Shown: piece after piece, positions 35,584 through 42,862 of the stretch | Layout: each line of letters starts with the position of its first letter | How positions within the stretch are numbered: position 1 is the first letter of the stretch | Assembly (NCBI GenBank): GCA_903857255.1 | Contig: CAIODY010000085.1 | Span: forward strand, 1-42,862 | Source of the DNA: an uncultured bacterium | GTDB taxonomy: Bacteria > Bacteroidota > Bacteroidia > Chitinophagales > CAIODY01 | Direction: 5' to 3' | DNA length: 42,862 bases | The notes under the pieces: generated by a model | Told to the model about the DNA's origin: nothing | Seen by the model: only the letters and a program-made list of their open reading frames with translations | The model's database searches: none | Program-made: the position numbers and the translations under genes

Positions 35584-36729
35584 ATGATAATTGTAATGCT
35601 GTTGGCAATTGCGCTAACATTTTTTTATGGTGGCTTAATGCTCAATTATCTAATGGGTTGGAAACGATTGCCCAGTAAGACTTTGCAAAATATTACACCA
35701 ACCACTTCAGTCAGCATTATTGTTCCTGCTCGAAATGAAGCGACCAATATCAGCCAATTATTGAACGATATTTTGCAACAAAATTATCCGAGTAATTTAC
35801 TCGAAATTATTCTGGTTGATGACCATTCAAGCGATAACACTTCGGCAGTTGCTGATTCAATTTTATCAAAACAAAACAGAATTGCTTATCGAATTTTGCA
35901 TTTAGCTGATGCAGGAAATATTGAAAATGCTTACAAGAAAAAAGCGATTGAATTTGCCATTCAAAATGCTAATGGTAATTTTGTAATTACTACCGACGCT
36001 GATTGCAGCATGACTGCAAACTGGCTACACAGCTTGGTTTCACACTATGAAATCACAAATCATAAAATGATTGCGGCACCCGTGAAATATTATTTTGATG
36101 ATTCTTTTTTTCAAAAATTTCAAGCGTTAGATTTTATTGGCTTAATTGGAATTACAGGCGCATCTATTCAGCAACAATTCTACAACATGTGTAATGGCGC
36201 AAATTTGTGTTACGAACGAAAAGCTTTTTTTGAGGTGAATGGTTTTAAAGGCAATGACAATATCAGCAGTGGTGATGATATGTTTTTAATGCATAAAATT
36301 GCCGAAAAATTTCCACAACAGATTTCTTTTTTAAAAAGCAATGATGCTTGCGTTATCACTCACCCAAAAGAAAATGTGAAAGAGTTTCTGCATCAGCGTT
36401 TGCGGTGGACCAGCAAAAGCACATCGTATGCTGATAAACGAATCACAGCGATTTTAGTGATGGCGTATTTATTCAATTGCTCGATTGTTATAAATTTTTT
36501 ATTGGGCTTTTTCAATCATCAATTTTTCGTTGTTGCGTTGGTGCAATTCGTTATAAAATCAATCACCGAATTTTTATTTTTAAAAACTATCACTTCGTTT
36601 TTCAATCAAAAAAAACTGATGAAGATTTTTTTACCAGCACAAGTGGTGCATATATTTTATGTCATTGCAGTAGGCTTGGCTGGTCAGTTTGGGAGTTTTG
36701 ATTGGAAAGGAAGAAATTTGAAAAAATGA
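35584..36729 (+). CDS. Membrane-bound family 2 glycosyltransferase
   Basis: 381 residues. An N-terminal membrane segment (about 3-25) is followed by a GT-A fold: IIVPARNEA (45-53), EIILVDDHSSDN with Asp79/Asp80, TTDADCS with the DxD-type Asp138/Asp140, GDDMF, and QRLRW (271-275), the Q-x-x-R-W motif of processive and membrane GT2 enzymes. Two or three further membrane segments follow, about 285-370. It transfers a sugar from a nucleotide donor to a lipid or polysaccharide acceptor at the inner membrane. Donor and acceptor cannot be told. It stands alone between the ALDH and dihydroorotase-like genes, with no other envelope-sugar gene except the acyltransferase about 4 kb away. Confidence 0.88.
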   Translation: MIIVMLLAIALTFFYGGLMLNYLMGWKRLPSKTLQNITPTTSVSIIVPARNEATNISQLLNDILQQNYPSNLLEIILVDDHSSDNTSAVADSILSKQNRIAYRILHLADAGNIENAYKKKAIEFAIQNANGNFVITTDADCSMTANWLHSLVSHYEITNHKMIAAPVKYYFDDSFFQKFQALDFIGLIGITGASIQQQFYNMCNGANLCYERKAFFEVNGFKGNDNISSGDDMFLMHKIAEKFPQQISFLKSNDACVITHPKENVKEFLHQRLRWTSKSTSYADKRITAILVMAYLFNCSIVINFLLGFFNHQFFVVALVQFVIKSITEFLFLKTITSFFNQKKLMKIFLPAQVVHIFYVIAVGLAGQFGSFDWKGRNLKK

Positions 36730-36744
36730 TTCCAAAAAACAAAC

Positions 36745-36752
36745 TATTTTTG
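36745..36752 (+). promoter_or_regulatory. Possible -7 box of the dihydroorotase-like gene
   Basis: TATTTTTG matches TAnnTTTG exactly and lies 15 bases after the glycosyltransferase stop and 37 bases before the next ATG. The nearest upstream TTG (36718-36720) leaves a 24-base spacer, a little long. Confidence 0.4.
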
Positions 36753-36789
36753 TGAGCCGCCAAGTACAACAATTTTCAAAATTTCACTT

Positions 36790-38055
36790 ATGAATTTGCT
36801 TATCAAACAAGCCCAAATTATTGACCCTGCTTCAAAATTCAACAATCAGGTAAAAGATATTTTAATTGAAAACGGGCAAGTGAAAAAGATTGACGACGAA
36901 ATCGTTGCTAAAAATGCGGAAGTATTTGAAGCGGAAAATTTACACATTGCACCTGGTTTTTTTGATATTGGCACACATACATGCGACCCTGGTTTTGAAT
37001 TCAGAGAAGATATTGCAACAGCTTCAAAGGCTGCATTGGCTGGTGGTTTCACTGGCTTGGCAGTTTTACCCAACAACAATCCGGTGGCAGATAATAAATC
37101 GGCGATTGAATATATTTTGCAGCAAGGAAAAAATAATTTAGTCGAAATTTTTCCCTTGGGTTCTATTTCACCAAAAGCAAAAGGTGAAACTTTAGCCGAG
37201 TTGTATGACATGCATCAAAACGGTGCTGTAGGCTTTACCGATGGATTAAATGCGATGCAACATTCGGGCGTTTTGTTAAGAGCACTGCGCTATGTTTTGC
37301 CATTTGATGGTTTGATTCTGCAACAACCTAATGATGAAAAATTAAGTGAACATGGTGTGATGAATGAAAGCGAAGCTGCTGTGAAATTGGGCATGTTCAG
37401 CATTCCGCAAATAGCCGAAGCTGCCATGGTTCAACGCGATTTGTTTTTATGCGAATACACCAATTCACGAATTCATTTCTTCAATATCACTACCGAACAA
37501 TCACTGGATTTATTAAAAAATGCAAAAGCAAAAGCGATAAAAGTTACGGCTGGCATCAGCCCGATGTATTTATTGTTGGATGATTCGATGCTGGAAGATT
37601 TTAACACCAATTTGAAATTGATGCCGCCACTTCGTTCAAAATCGGAACAAGAAATTTTGAAAAAAGCGATTAAAGAAAATACGTTGGATGTAATTTGTAG
37701 CTGGCATCAACCACGAGATACCGAAGAAAAACAAGTTGAATTTGACCATGCATTATTTGGTGCAATCAATTTGCAAACCTGCTTCGCAGCCTTGAATACA
37801 GCGATGCACAACGAAATCAGTTTGCATCAAATGATTAATTTGATGAGTATTAATCCGAGAAAAATTTTGAAACTTAATGTGCCAACTGTGGCGGAAAATC
37901 AAACTGCTAATTTCACTTTGTTTAATCCTTCGGCTGAATTTATTTTTGAAGAAAAAAACATTTTATCTAAATCAAAAAATTCACCTTTTATCGGCATGAA
38001 ATTGAAAGGAAAAATTTTGGGTGTTATTCATCAACAACAATTTCATAAAAATTAA
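36790..38055 (+). CDS. Dihydroorotase-like protein lacking most metal ligands (probable non-catalytic paralogue)
   Basis: 421 residues, the length of class I dihydroorotase, with the family framework intact: GFFDIGTHTCDPG, ALAGGFTGLAVLPNNNP, GAVGFTDGL, GVMNES, LGMFSIPQIAE, KVTAGISPMYLLL, NLKLMPPLRS. Catalytic positions are changed. The HxH metal motif is Gly61-Thr-His63; the next conserved Arg is Cys65; the His of HCED is Gln179; the His of HVST is Asn232; and the Asp of TDHAPH is Trp305. Only His63 and Asp151 remain of the usual metal set. It is therefore unlikely to cyclise carbamoyl-aspartate. Inactive dihydroorotase homologues in other bacteria act as structural partners of aspartate transcarbamoylase, and Bacteroidota commonly carry such a second copy. 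No other pyrimidine gene is nearby. Automatic annotation would probably name it pyrC. Confidence 0.85.
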   Translation: MNLLIKQAQIIDPASKFNNQVKDILIENGQVKKIDDEIVAKNAEVFEAENLHIAPGFFDIGTHTCDPGFEFREDIATASKAALAGGFTGLAVLPNNNPVADNKSAIEYILQQGKNNLVEIFPLGSISPKAKGETLAELYDMHQNGAVGFTDGLNAMQHSGVLLRALRYVLPFDGLILQQPNDEKLSEHGVMNESEAAVKLGMFSIPQIAEAAMVQRDLFLCEYTNSRIHFFNITTEQSLDLLKNAKAKAIKVTAGISPMYLLLDDSMLEDFNTNLKLMPPLRSKSEQEILKKAIKENTLDVICSWHQPRDTEEKQVEFDHALFGAINLQTCFAALNTAMHNEISLHQMINLMSINPRKILKLNVPTVAENQTANFTLFNPSAEFIFEEKNILSKSKNSPFIGMKLKGKILGVIHQQQFHKN

Positions 38056-38109
38056 TTCACTGCTCGGGCTGATTTATTAGACAATAATTTTGCAGTAGTG
38101 AATTGCATT

Positions 38110-38141
38110 TTGTTAGAATTGATTTGGTTCAACTATTTTTG
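38110..38141 (+). promoter_or_regulatory. Promoter of the TolC-family gene
   Basis: TTG (38110-38112, within TTTTG), a 21-base spacer and TATTTTTG (38134-38141) match the Bacteroidota promoter pattern. The ATG at 38160 follows 18 bases later. Another TAnnTTTG match, TAATTTTG at 38085-38092, has no clear TTG upstream. Confidence 0.6.
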
Positions 38142-38159
38142 TTAGCAGCAAATATTGCC

Positions 38160-39473
38160 ATGAAAAAATCTATCGTTTTATTTTTCTTATTGATTTCGGT
38201 GTGCGCTTCAAAAGCGCAACAGGTTTACACTTTACAGCAATGCATCACTTATGCAGTTGAACATAATTTGCAATTACAACAAACAAAACTTTCAGAAAAA
38301 ACTGCGAAGATTAACAACACACAAGCCAAGCTGGCTTATCTGCCTAGTATGAACGGCGATGCAACACAATATTATAGTTATGGGCATTCGCTCGATTTCA
38401 CCAACAACACTTATGACATCAGTGTTTCAAGCATTTCTAATCAATTTTCTTTCAATAGTTCGTTACCAATTTTTGCAGGCTTAACAAAGTATCAGCAATT
38501 GATGCAAACCAATTCTGATTGGAATGCTGCAAAATATGATGTGGCAAAAATGGAAAATGATATTGCATTAAATGTGGCAGGATTTTATTTGAACATCTTG
38601 AATGACATGGAACAGTTGCGAATTGCACAACGTCAAAAATTAATTACCCAGCAACAAAAAAACCAAACTGAAAAATTAATTGCTGCTGGCGCAATGGCAG
38701 AAATCAGCATCAACGATATTTTAGCCACCTTAGCAAATGATGAATCTAACATTGTTACAGCGCAAAACAATTTGGATGTTGCCATTTTAAATTTGAAAAA
38801 ATGGTTGAATACCGATGTGAATCAGCCGATTCAAATTGATACAACAGCACCAGCAAATTTGAATGCGAATGATGTTGATTTGAATTTCAATTCCACTTAC
38901 GCTACATCACACAACATGCAACCATCCATCATTAGCAGCCAATGGCGAGTAAAATCAGCCGAAAGAAATGTGTTGTATAATCGAGGTATTTTATTCCCAA
39001 CATTAAGTTTGTTAGGAAGTGTAAGAACCAGTTATTCCAATTTGTATAAAGACATGTTCAACACCCAATTAAATAATAATTTAGGTAAAACATTTGGCTT
39101 CGATTTAAGCATTCCATTTTACAATGGTTTTCAAAATCATGCGGCATTAAACCGAAGTAAAATTTCAGCGATAAATGCAAAGTTAAATTTACAAATTGCC
39201 GAAAAACAATTGCAACAAGATATTGCCAATGCTATTTTAAATGTGAAAGGAGCAGCCGCAAAGCTCGAAGCAACAAAGGCTTCAGCTTTAGCCATGCAAA
39301 CTGCATTTGATGCCAATCAAAAAAAATACGAAGCTGGTGTGATTAATTATTTCGATTTTAATACTTCAAAAAATAATTACGCAAAAGCATTAGGCGATTT
39401 GGCAAATGCGAAATATGATTACTTGTTTAAAATAAAAATCCTGAATTATTATCAAGGAAAGCCCCTGTATTAA
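38160..39473 (+). CDS. TolC-family outer-membrane efflux protein
   Basis: 438 residues from the ATG at 38160, which begins a signal peptide (MKKSIVLFFLLISVCASKAQ). The frame continues upstream to a TTG, but that part overlaps the promoter. The mature protein starts with YTLQQCITYAVEHNLQLQQ, typical of TolC-like outer-membrane efflux proteins, and contains two long alpha-helical/beta halves (about 25-220 and 235-435) with heptad-like Gln/Ala-rich helices, e.g. KLNLQIAEKQLQQDIANAI and KYEAGVINYFDFNTSKNNY. It should form a trimeric channel across outer membrane and periplasm for export. No membrane-fusion or inner-membrane pump gene is adjacent, so its partners are elsewhere. Confidence 0.9.
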   Translation: MKKSIVLFFLLISVCASKAQQVYTLQQCITYAVEHNLQLQQTKLSEKTAKINNTQAKLAYLPSMNGDATQYYSYGHSLDFTNNTYDISVSSISNQFSFNSSLPIFAGLTKYQQLMQTNSDWNAAKYDVAKMENDIALNVAGFYLNILNDMEQLRIAQRQKLITQQQKNQTEKLIAAGAMAEISINDILATLANDESNIVTAQNNLDVAILNLKKWLNTDVNQPIQIDTTAPANLNANDVDLNFNSTYATSHNMQPSIISSQWRVKSAERNVLYNRGILFPTLSLLGSVRTSYSNLYKDMFNTQLNNNLGKTFGFDLSIPFYNGFQNHAALNRSKISAINAKLNLQIAEKQLQQDIANAILNVKGAAAKLEATKASALAMQTAFDANQKKYEAGVINYFDFNTSKNNYAKALGDLANAKYDYLFKIKILNYYQGKPLY

Positions 39474-39536
39474 AAATTCAATTGCATAGTTCATCACTTT
39501 GCTGCTTCGTTTCAGGATTACTCATTAATATTGCGG

Positions 39537-40718
39537 ATGCAATTATTTCAAACGGAAAGCACTATCATCATCACGTGCAGTAAATTTCTTTCTCCTTATT
39601 TAACGCAAGAAGTAGAAGCCCTAGGATACAAGCTCACAAGGACTTTTCAGACAGGTGTTGAATTAAACGGCACATTGAATGATTGTGTTCGATTGAATTT
39701 ACATTTGCGTTGCGCTAGTCAAATTTTATACAGCCTTAAAAAATTCAAAGCTTTTGATGCTGATGAATTGTACAATCATGTCAGCAGAATTAATTGGGAA
39801 AAAATTATTACCCCCAACACTTATTTTTCAATCACTGGCAAAGTAGATAATAACACGATTAATAACCCGTTGTTTGCGAATGTAAAAGTGAAAGATGCCA
39901 TTGCGGATAGATTGCGAAACAAAACTGGCAATCGCCCAAATTCAGGGCCAGAGCTAACTGGCGCAGTGATTCATTTATATTGGAAAGAATACGAAGCCGA
40001 AATTTTCATTGATACTTCAGGCGAAACTTTATCCAAACATGGTTATAGAAAAATGCCTGGGAAAGCACCTATGATGGAATCGTTGGCGGCTGCCACAATT
40101 TTAGCAACCAAATGGAATCGCAATTCTAGTTTCATCAACCCGATGTGTGGCGCAGGCACATTGGCTATTGAAGCTGCTTTGCTGGCAACTAATCGCAAAC
40201 CTGGATTGCTTCGCAGCAATTATGCTTTCATGCACATTGTAGGATATGATGAAGCCTTTTATTTGAAAGAAATGGAATTGCTGAAAAATCAAATTTTGAC
40301 TTCGCTCGATTTTAAAATAATCGCTACCGATATTGATGCCGAAGCCGTGAAAATAGCCAAGCATAATGCTTACAGCGCAGGCGTAGAAATGTTGATTGAT
40401 TTTGCTGTTTGTGATTTTGCTGAAACTGAAATTCCATCAACCAACAAAGGTGTAATTTTTATGAACCCTGAATATGGCGAACGATTGGGCGAAGTGAGCC
40501 AGTTAGAAGGTACTTACAGCCGCATTGGCGATTTTCTAAAACAAAAATGTGGTGGATACATGGGTTATATTTTTACAGGCAATATGAATTTGGCAAAAAA
40601 AATTGGGTTGAAAGCCAACAAAAAATATGAATTTTACAACAGCACAATCGAATGCAGATTGTTGGAATACGAATTGTATGAAGGCTCAAGAAGAGAACCG
40701 AAAAAAGATGCGGAATAA
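39537..40718 (+). CDS. THUMP-domain class I SAM-dependent RNA methyltransferase (RlmL/YcbY N-terminal-like)
   Basis: 393 residues from the ATG at 39537; a TTG six bases upstream is less likely. The N-terminal half (about 1-160) is a ferredoxin-like plus THUMP RNA-binding region. The catalytic half has NPMCGAGTLAIEAAL (SAM motif I, about 201-215), DIDAEAVKIAKHNA (acidic SAM-ribose loop), and FMNPEYGERLGE. Homologues such as E. coli RlmL make N2-methylguanosine in 23S rRNA. The usual NPPY catalytic tetrad reads NPEY (310-313) here. It is slightly longer than a bare THUMP methyltransferase and lacks the RlmK half found in the E. coli fusion. Its end is only 11 bases from the end of the convergent acyltransferase gene. 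Confidence 0.87.
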   Translation: MQLFQTESTIIITCSKFLSPYLTQEVEALGYKLTRTFQTGVELNGTLNDCVRLNLHLRCASQILYSLKKFKAFDADELYNHVSRINWEKIITPNTYFSITGKVDNNTINNPLFANVKVKDAIADRLRNKTGNRPNSGPELTGAVIHLYWKEYEAEIFIDTSGETLSKHGYRKMPGKAPMMESLAAATILATKWNRNSSFINPMCGAGTLAIEAALLATNRKPGLLRSNYAFMHIVGYDEAFYLKEMELLKNQILTSLDFKIIATDIDAEAVKIAKHNAYSAGVEMLIDFAVCDFAETEIPSTNKGVIFMNPEYGERLGEVSQLEGTYSRIGDFLKQKCGGYMGYIFTGNMNLAKKIGLKANKKYEFYNSTIECRLLEYELYEGSRREPKKDAE

Positions 40719-40729
40719 AAGTGTAAGTG

Positions 40730-41881
40730 TTATTTCAATTTCGCTATTAAATTTTTCACCCAATCTTTATTCATTGTTGGCAATTCGATGAAACGATAGA
40801 ATAAAAATCCACCAATTAAAATGATGGGCAACAATAGCAAAATTTGCAAAGCATAATTCAATAAATAATATTCACTTACTTTTAATTGAACGCTGTATTT
40901 ACCCACAAATGAAATGATGATATAGTGCGTTAAATAAAGGCTGTAGCACATTCCACCAATCAACGCTACCCAACGATTGGTGAAAAAATTTGCAAAAATA
41001 TTTTGTGTAAATATCAAAAAGTAAAAAACAAAAATCACAATCGGCATCAAATCAGGTCGGAAATAAGTCGGATAATCGTACCAGTTTATTCCCCACATCA
41101 ATGCAATGCATATCAAAGCAAGCATCATTGATAAGGCTTTCGGAATCGTTAGTTTTTCCATCCATTTTTTTTCGTTGTTCAAAACATCGGCTAACAACAT
41201 ACCTGCTAAGAAATATGGCAATTGATAAAACAAAGTGGTGTGAAAATTAATTGGATTTTTGAAGCCGCTAAATGGAATCAAAAAAATAATTAGCAACGAA
41301 ATAATTCGAGCTAATTTTAGATTTTTTGCGTACAAAAAAAATATAAAAGGCAGCAGCAAATAAAACTGAACTTCCACTTCTAATGTCCATGCAATCTGCA
41401 ATACCATTGGATGTGTATGCGGATAGATGATATTGTTGAGATAAAAAAGTGAAGCTAAAAAATGTGGAAGTAATTCATCGAAACTAAATTTTTTCAAAAC
41501 GAAAACGAACACTAAAAAAGAAAAAATAAGTGTGATAAAATAAGCTGGCTCTAATCGGGTAACACGACGCCAATAATAATTTTTCAGACTAATTTTTTGA
41601 TTGGTGTTTCTTGCCTGAAAAAATGCATTACTTAAAATATAACCACTCAACACAAAAAATAAACAGATGCCTTGAAACAAATTATAAATCCATCTTTCTT
41701 CAAAATCAATAACATGAATTTGATAACTATTCTTATAAGAAGTATAGGAATGAATATGACAAAGTATAACACTGATGATGGCTACAAACCTGATGGCATC
41801 AGCTTTTGGTGAGTAGCTGCCATTTGAAATGATACGTTTGTATTTTTCAGGGAACTGTTGAAACGATTTCAAAAAATCCAT
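40730..41881 (-). CDS. Acyltransferase family 3 (OafA/YrhL-like) integral membrane O-acyltransferase
   Basis: 383 residues with about ten hydrophobic segments. The N-terminal DAIRFVAIISVILCHIHSY holds Arg31 and the catalytic His42 in the R-x10-H arrangement of acyltransferase 3 proteins. LFFVLSGYILS and WRRVTRLEPAYFITL are further family motifs. Such enzymes move acetyl or other acyl groups onto sugars of lipopolysaccharide, exopolysaccharide or other glycans at the inner membrane. No SGNH domain is fused to the C-terminus. The acceptor is unknown. It converges with the RNA methyltransferase gene and no terminator is visible in the 11-base gap. Confidence 0.9.
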   Translation of the reverse strand: MDFLKSFQQFPEKYKRIISNGSYSPKADAIRFVAIISVILCHIHSYTSYKNSYQIHVIDFEERWIYNLFQGICLFFVLSGYILSNAFFQARNTNQKISLKNYYWRRVTRLEPAYFITLIFSFLVFVFVLKKFSFDELLPHFLASLFYLNNIIYPHTHPMVLQIAWTLEVEVQFYLLLPFIFFLYAKNLKLARIISLLIIFLIPFSGFKNPINFHTTLFYQLPYFLAGMLLADVLNNEKKWMEKLTIPKALSMMLALICIALMWGINWYDYPTYFRPDLMPIVIFVFYFLIFTQNIFANFFTNRWVALIGGMCYSLYLTHYIIISFVGKYSVQLKVSEYYLLNYALQILLLLPIILIGGFLFYRFIELPTMNKDWVKNLIAKLK

Positions 41882-42176
41882 TCAATAAATATAGTTGAGA
41901 AAAATGAGTTGGGCAATTTTGATTGTGGGGAAATACAGATTTTGCAAGTTTAAAATCCTTTACTCATTCAACATCAGATTACACACAAGCGAAGCAAACT
42001 GACGAACGACACAAAAATATTTATTCGTGAATAACCCTGCTGGCGCAAGTCTGACGCAGAGCATTTGAGCGTTGATGACTTGTAGCAAAGTTAAATACAC
42101 ATTAAGCACAAGTTCGCTATTGCGAAAATCAATTCTGCAAAATTCCGCTAGCAGGTGTTTTAAGTTGTGTTATATT
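41882..42176. other. Non-coding stretch before the AT-rich terminal gene
   Basis: No convincing gene was found in these 295 bases. They contain an imperfect inverted repeat, CCTGCTGGCG (42036-42045) and CGCTAGCAGG (42146-42155), with one mismatch and about 100 bases between arms. GC content is higher around the first arm (GGCGCAAGTCTGACGCAGAG) than in the gene to the right. This could be a remnant of a mobile element or a dispersed repeat. Close to 41886-41893 TATATTTA on the minus strand resembles a -7 box for the acyltransferase, but it lies only five bases from that gene's ATG. Confidence 0.4.
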
Positions 42177-42862
42177 TTATTTGTTGCTAAACAAATCCAT
42201 ATACTCCATTAATAAATGTTCAATATCTCCTTCTCTGTTCAAAATAAAATATGAATCATTATTGTATTTATTTCCTATTTCACTAATAATTTCTTCATTG
42301 AGCGTTGAGTTATTATTTAAACCAAATTTATTAAGCCTTTCCTTTTTTTCTTTTACTTTATTAATATATTCAATTGCTGCAACATTAAAGGGCAAATTTT
42401 TAATATTGATTTCCTCAAAAAAATTATATAACCTAAAGTTAATCCCTTTTTGTTTAACTCTTTTTATTTCAGTTTCTAGTTCTTTCTTGTTTTTTTCACT
42501 TCCATAATGCCATAAATCATTAACAATTGAATTTAATTGTTTCAAATCTACATCAAGTATTTTTACGTCACCAGAATTAAGAATATTGATACATATATGA
42601 ACCCCTCTTTGTAAATCAGTAGCCATAATTGTAATAAAATCATTATTGAAAATAATTTCGTCTTTTTCAAAACGATAAAATTCATTCTGTAAATTCAGTT
42701 CGTAATATTCTCTTTCCTTGTCAATATAATGATTTTCATTTTTAGTTACTTCTATTATTTCTTGATAGGATTCACTTAATATTGAATAAGCAATAAGAGT
42801 TTCCCCATTTCTATTAATAACCTTTTTAAATTTATTGAATGATTGAAAGAAGAAGTTATTGT
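42177..42862 (-). CDS. Unrecognised protein, 5' end beyond the window
   Basis: The minus-strand frame ends with TAA at 42177 and remains open without a stop to the right edge, giving at least 228 residues. No methionine occurs upstream of the ATG at 42626 (MATDLQRGVHICINILNSG), so that ATG is probably internal and the true start lies outside. Visible features are a hydrophilic, Glu/Lys/Asn-rich composition, a helical stretch about KKELETEIKRVKQKG, and no signal peptide or membrane segment in the visible part. Two sampled 60-base lines have 22% and 25% GC, against about 37% in an enolase line, so the gene is compositionally unlike its neighbours and may be acquired. I do not recognise a family. 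Confidence 0.7.
   Translation of the reverse strand, partial: NNFFFQSFNKFKKVINRNGETLIAYSILSESYQEIIEVTKNENHYIDKEREYYELNLQNEFYRFEKDEIIFNNDFITIMATDLQRGVHICINILNSGDVKILDVDLKQLNSIVNDLWHYGSEKNKKELETEIKRVKQKGINFRLYNFFEEINIKNLPFNVAAIEYINKVKEKKERLNKFGLNNNSTLNEEIISEIGNKYNNDSYFILNREGDIEHLLMEYMDLFSNK

Noticed and set aside
36846-37211. Minus-strand frame of 121 codons opposite the dihydroorotase-like gene
   Set aside because: Antisense shadow of a gene with clear family motifs; no motif of its own.
38054-38104. AATTCACT/AGTGAATT hairpin as a terminator after the dihydroorotase-like gene
   Set aside because: Only 8 AT-rich pairs, a 35-base loop and no T run; it also overlaps the stop codon.
38103-38159. 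TTG start extending the TolC-family protein by 19 residues
   Set aside because: The segment contains the promoter; the ATG at 38160 begins a normal signal peptide.
38160-38222. Lipoprotein signal in the TolC-family protein (Cys15)
   Set aside because: The residue before Cys is Val, which does not fit a lipobox; cleavage after SKA fits better.
42181-42507. Plus-strand frame of 108 codons at the right end
   Set aside because: Lies opposite the longer open frame that continues past the window edge; Ser/Leu/Phe-rich translation is typical of the antisense of an AT-rich gene.

Overview
The window looks like a chromosomal segment of a Bacteroidota member, probably of the Chitinophagales/Saprospirales type (the order is a guess). 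The signs are a type IX secretion (T9SS) type B sorting domain and a PorP/SprF partner, a TonB-dependent receptor with a carboxypeptidase-regulatory-like N-terminus, and a TonB C-terminal protein. Several intergenic regions carry the Bacteroidota -7 promoter box TAnnTTTG and there are no clear Shine-Dalgarno sequences. Base composition is AT-rich. No tRNA, rRNA, CRISPR array, insertion sequence or phage gene was seen.

Layout. Positions 1-25607 (minus strand) hold one giant gene of about 8,345 codons followed by the start of a porP/sprF-like gene. This is the arrangement of a SprB-type surface adhesin with its dedicated outer-membrane partner. The giant protein reads: signal peptide, DUF7948-like domain, SBBP beta-propeller repeats, GEVED domain, a long Cys-rich array of Ig/PKD/SprB-like repeats, about 25 cadherin-like/Big_17-type modules interrupted by PKD-like domains, and a C-terminal T9SS type B domain. 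A perfect 10-bp hairpin sits between it and porP.

Positions 25836-30639 (minus) hold a likely operon: a FecA-like TonB-dependent receptor, a MauG/CCP-type di-haem peroxidase with a long helical N-terminal domain, and a small mono-haem cytochrome c lipoprotein. Together they suggest metal or siderophore uptake coupled to periplasmic redox chemistry. Positions 30778-32030 (minus) hold an ECF sigma factor and a single-pass membrane protein, likely its regulator. Enolase (32218-33516, minus) has a strong intrinsic terminator.

From 33657 most genes are on the plus strand: a periplasmic TonB C-terminal protein closely followed by an ALDH8A1-like aldehyde dehydrogenase, a membrane family-2 glycosyltransferase, a dihydroorotase-like protein that has lost most metal ligands, a TolC-family outer-membrane protein, and a THUMP/RlmL-like RNA methyltransferase. 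A convergent acyltransferase-3 gene follows on the minus strand. After a 295-base non-coding stretch, an unrecognised, very AT-rich gene runs off the right edge.

The most noteworthy items are the giant adhesin with its hierarchical in-frame repeats (ten units at 1041-1053 or 1323-1326 bp offsets; a 1464-bp block duplication), the intercistronic hairpin before porP, the catalytically degenerate dihydroorotase, the receptor/peroxidase/cytochrome cluster, and a 15-bp inverted repeat with one mismatch that overlaps divergent promoters at 33583-33640.
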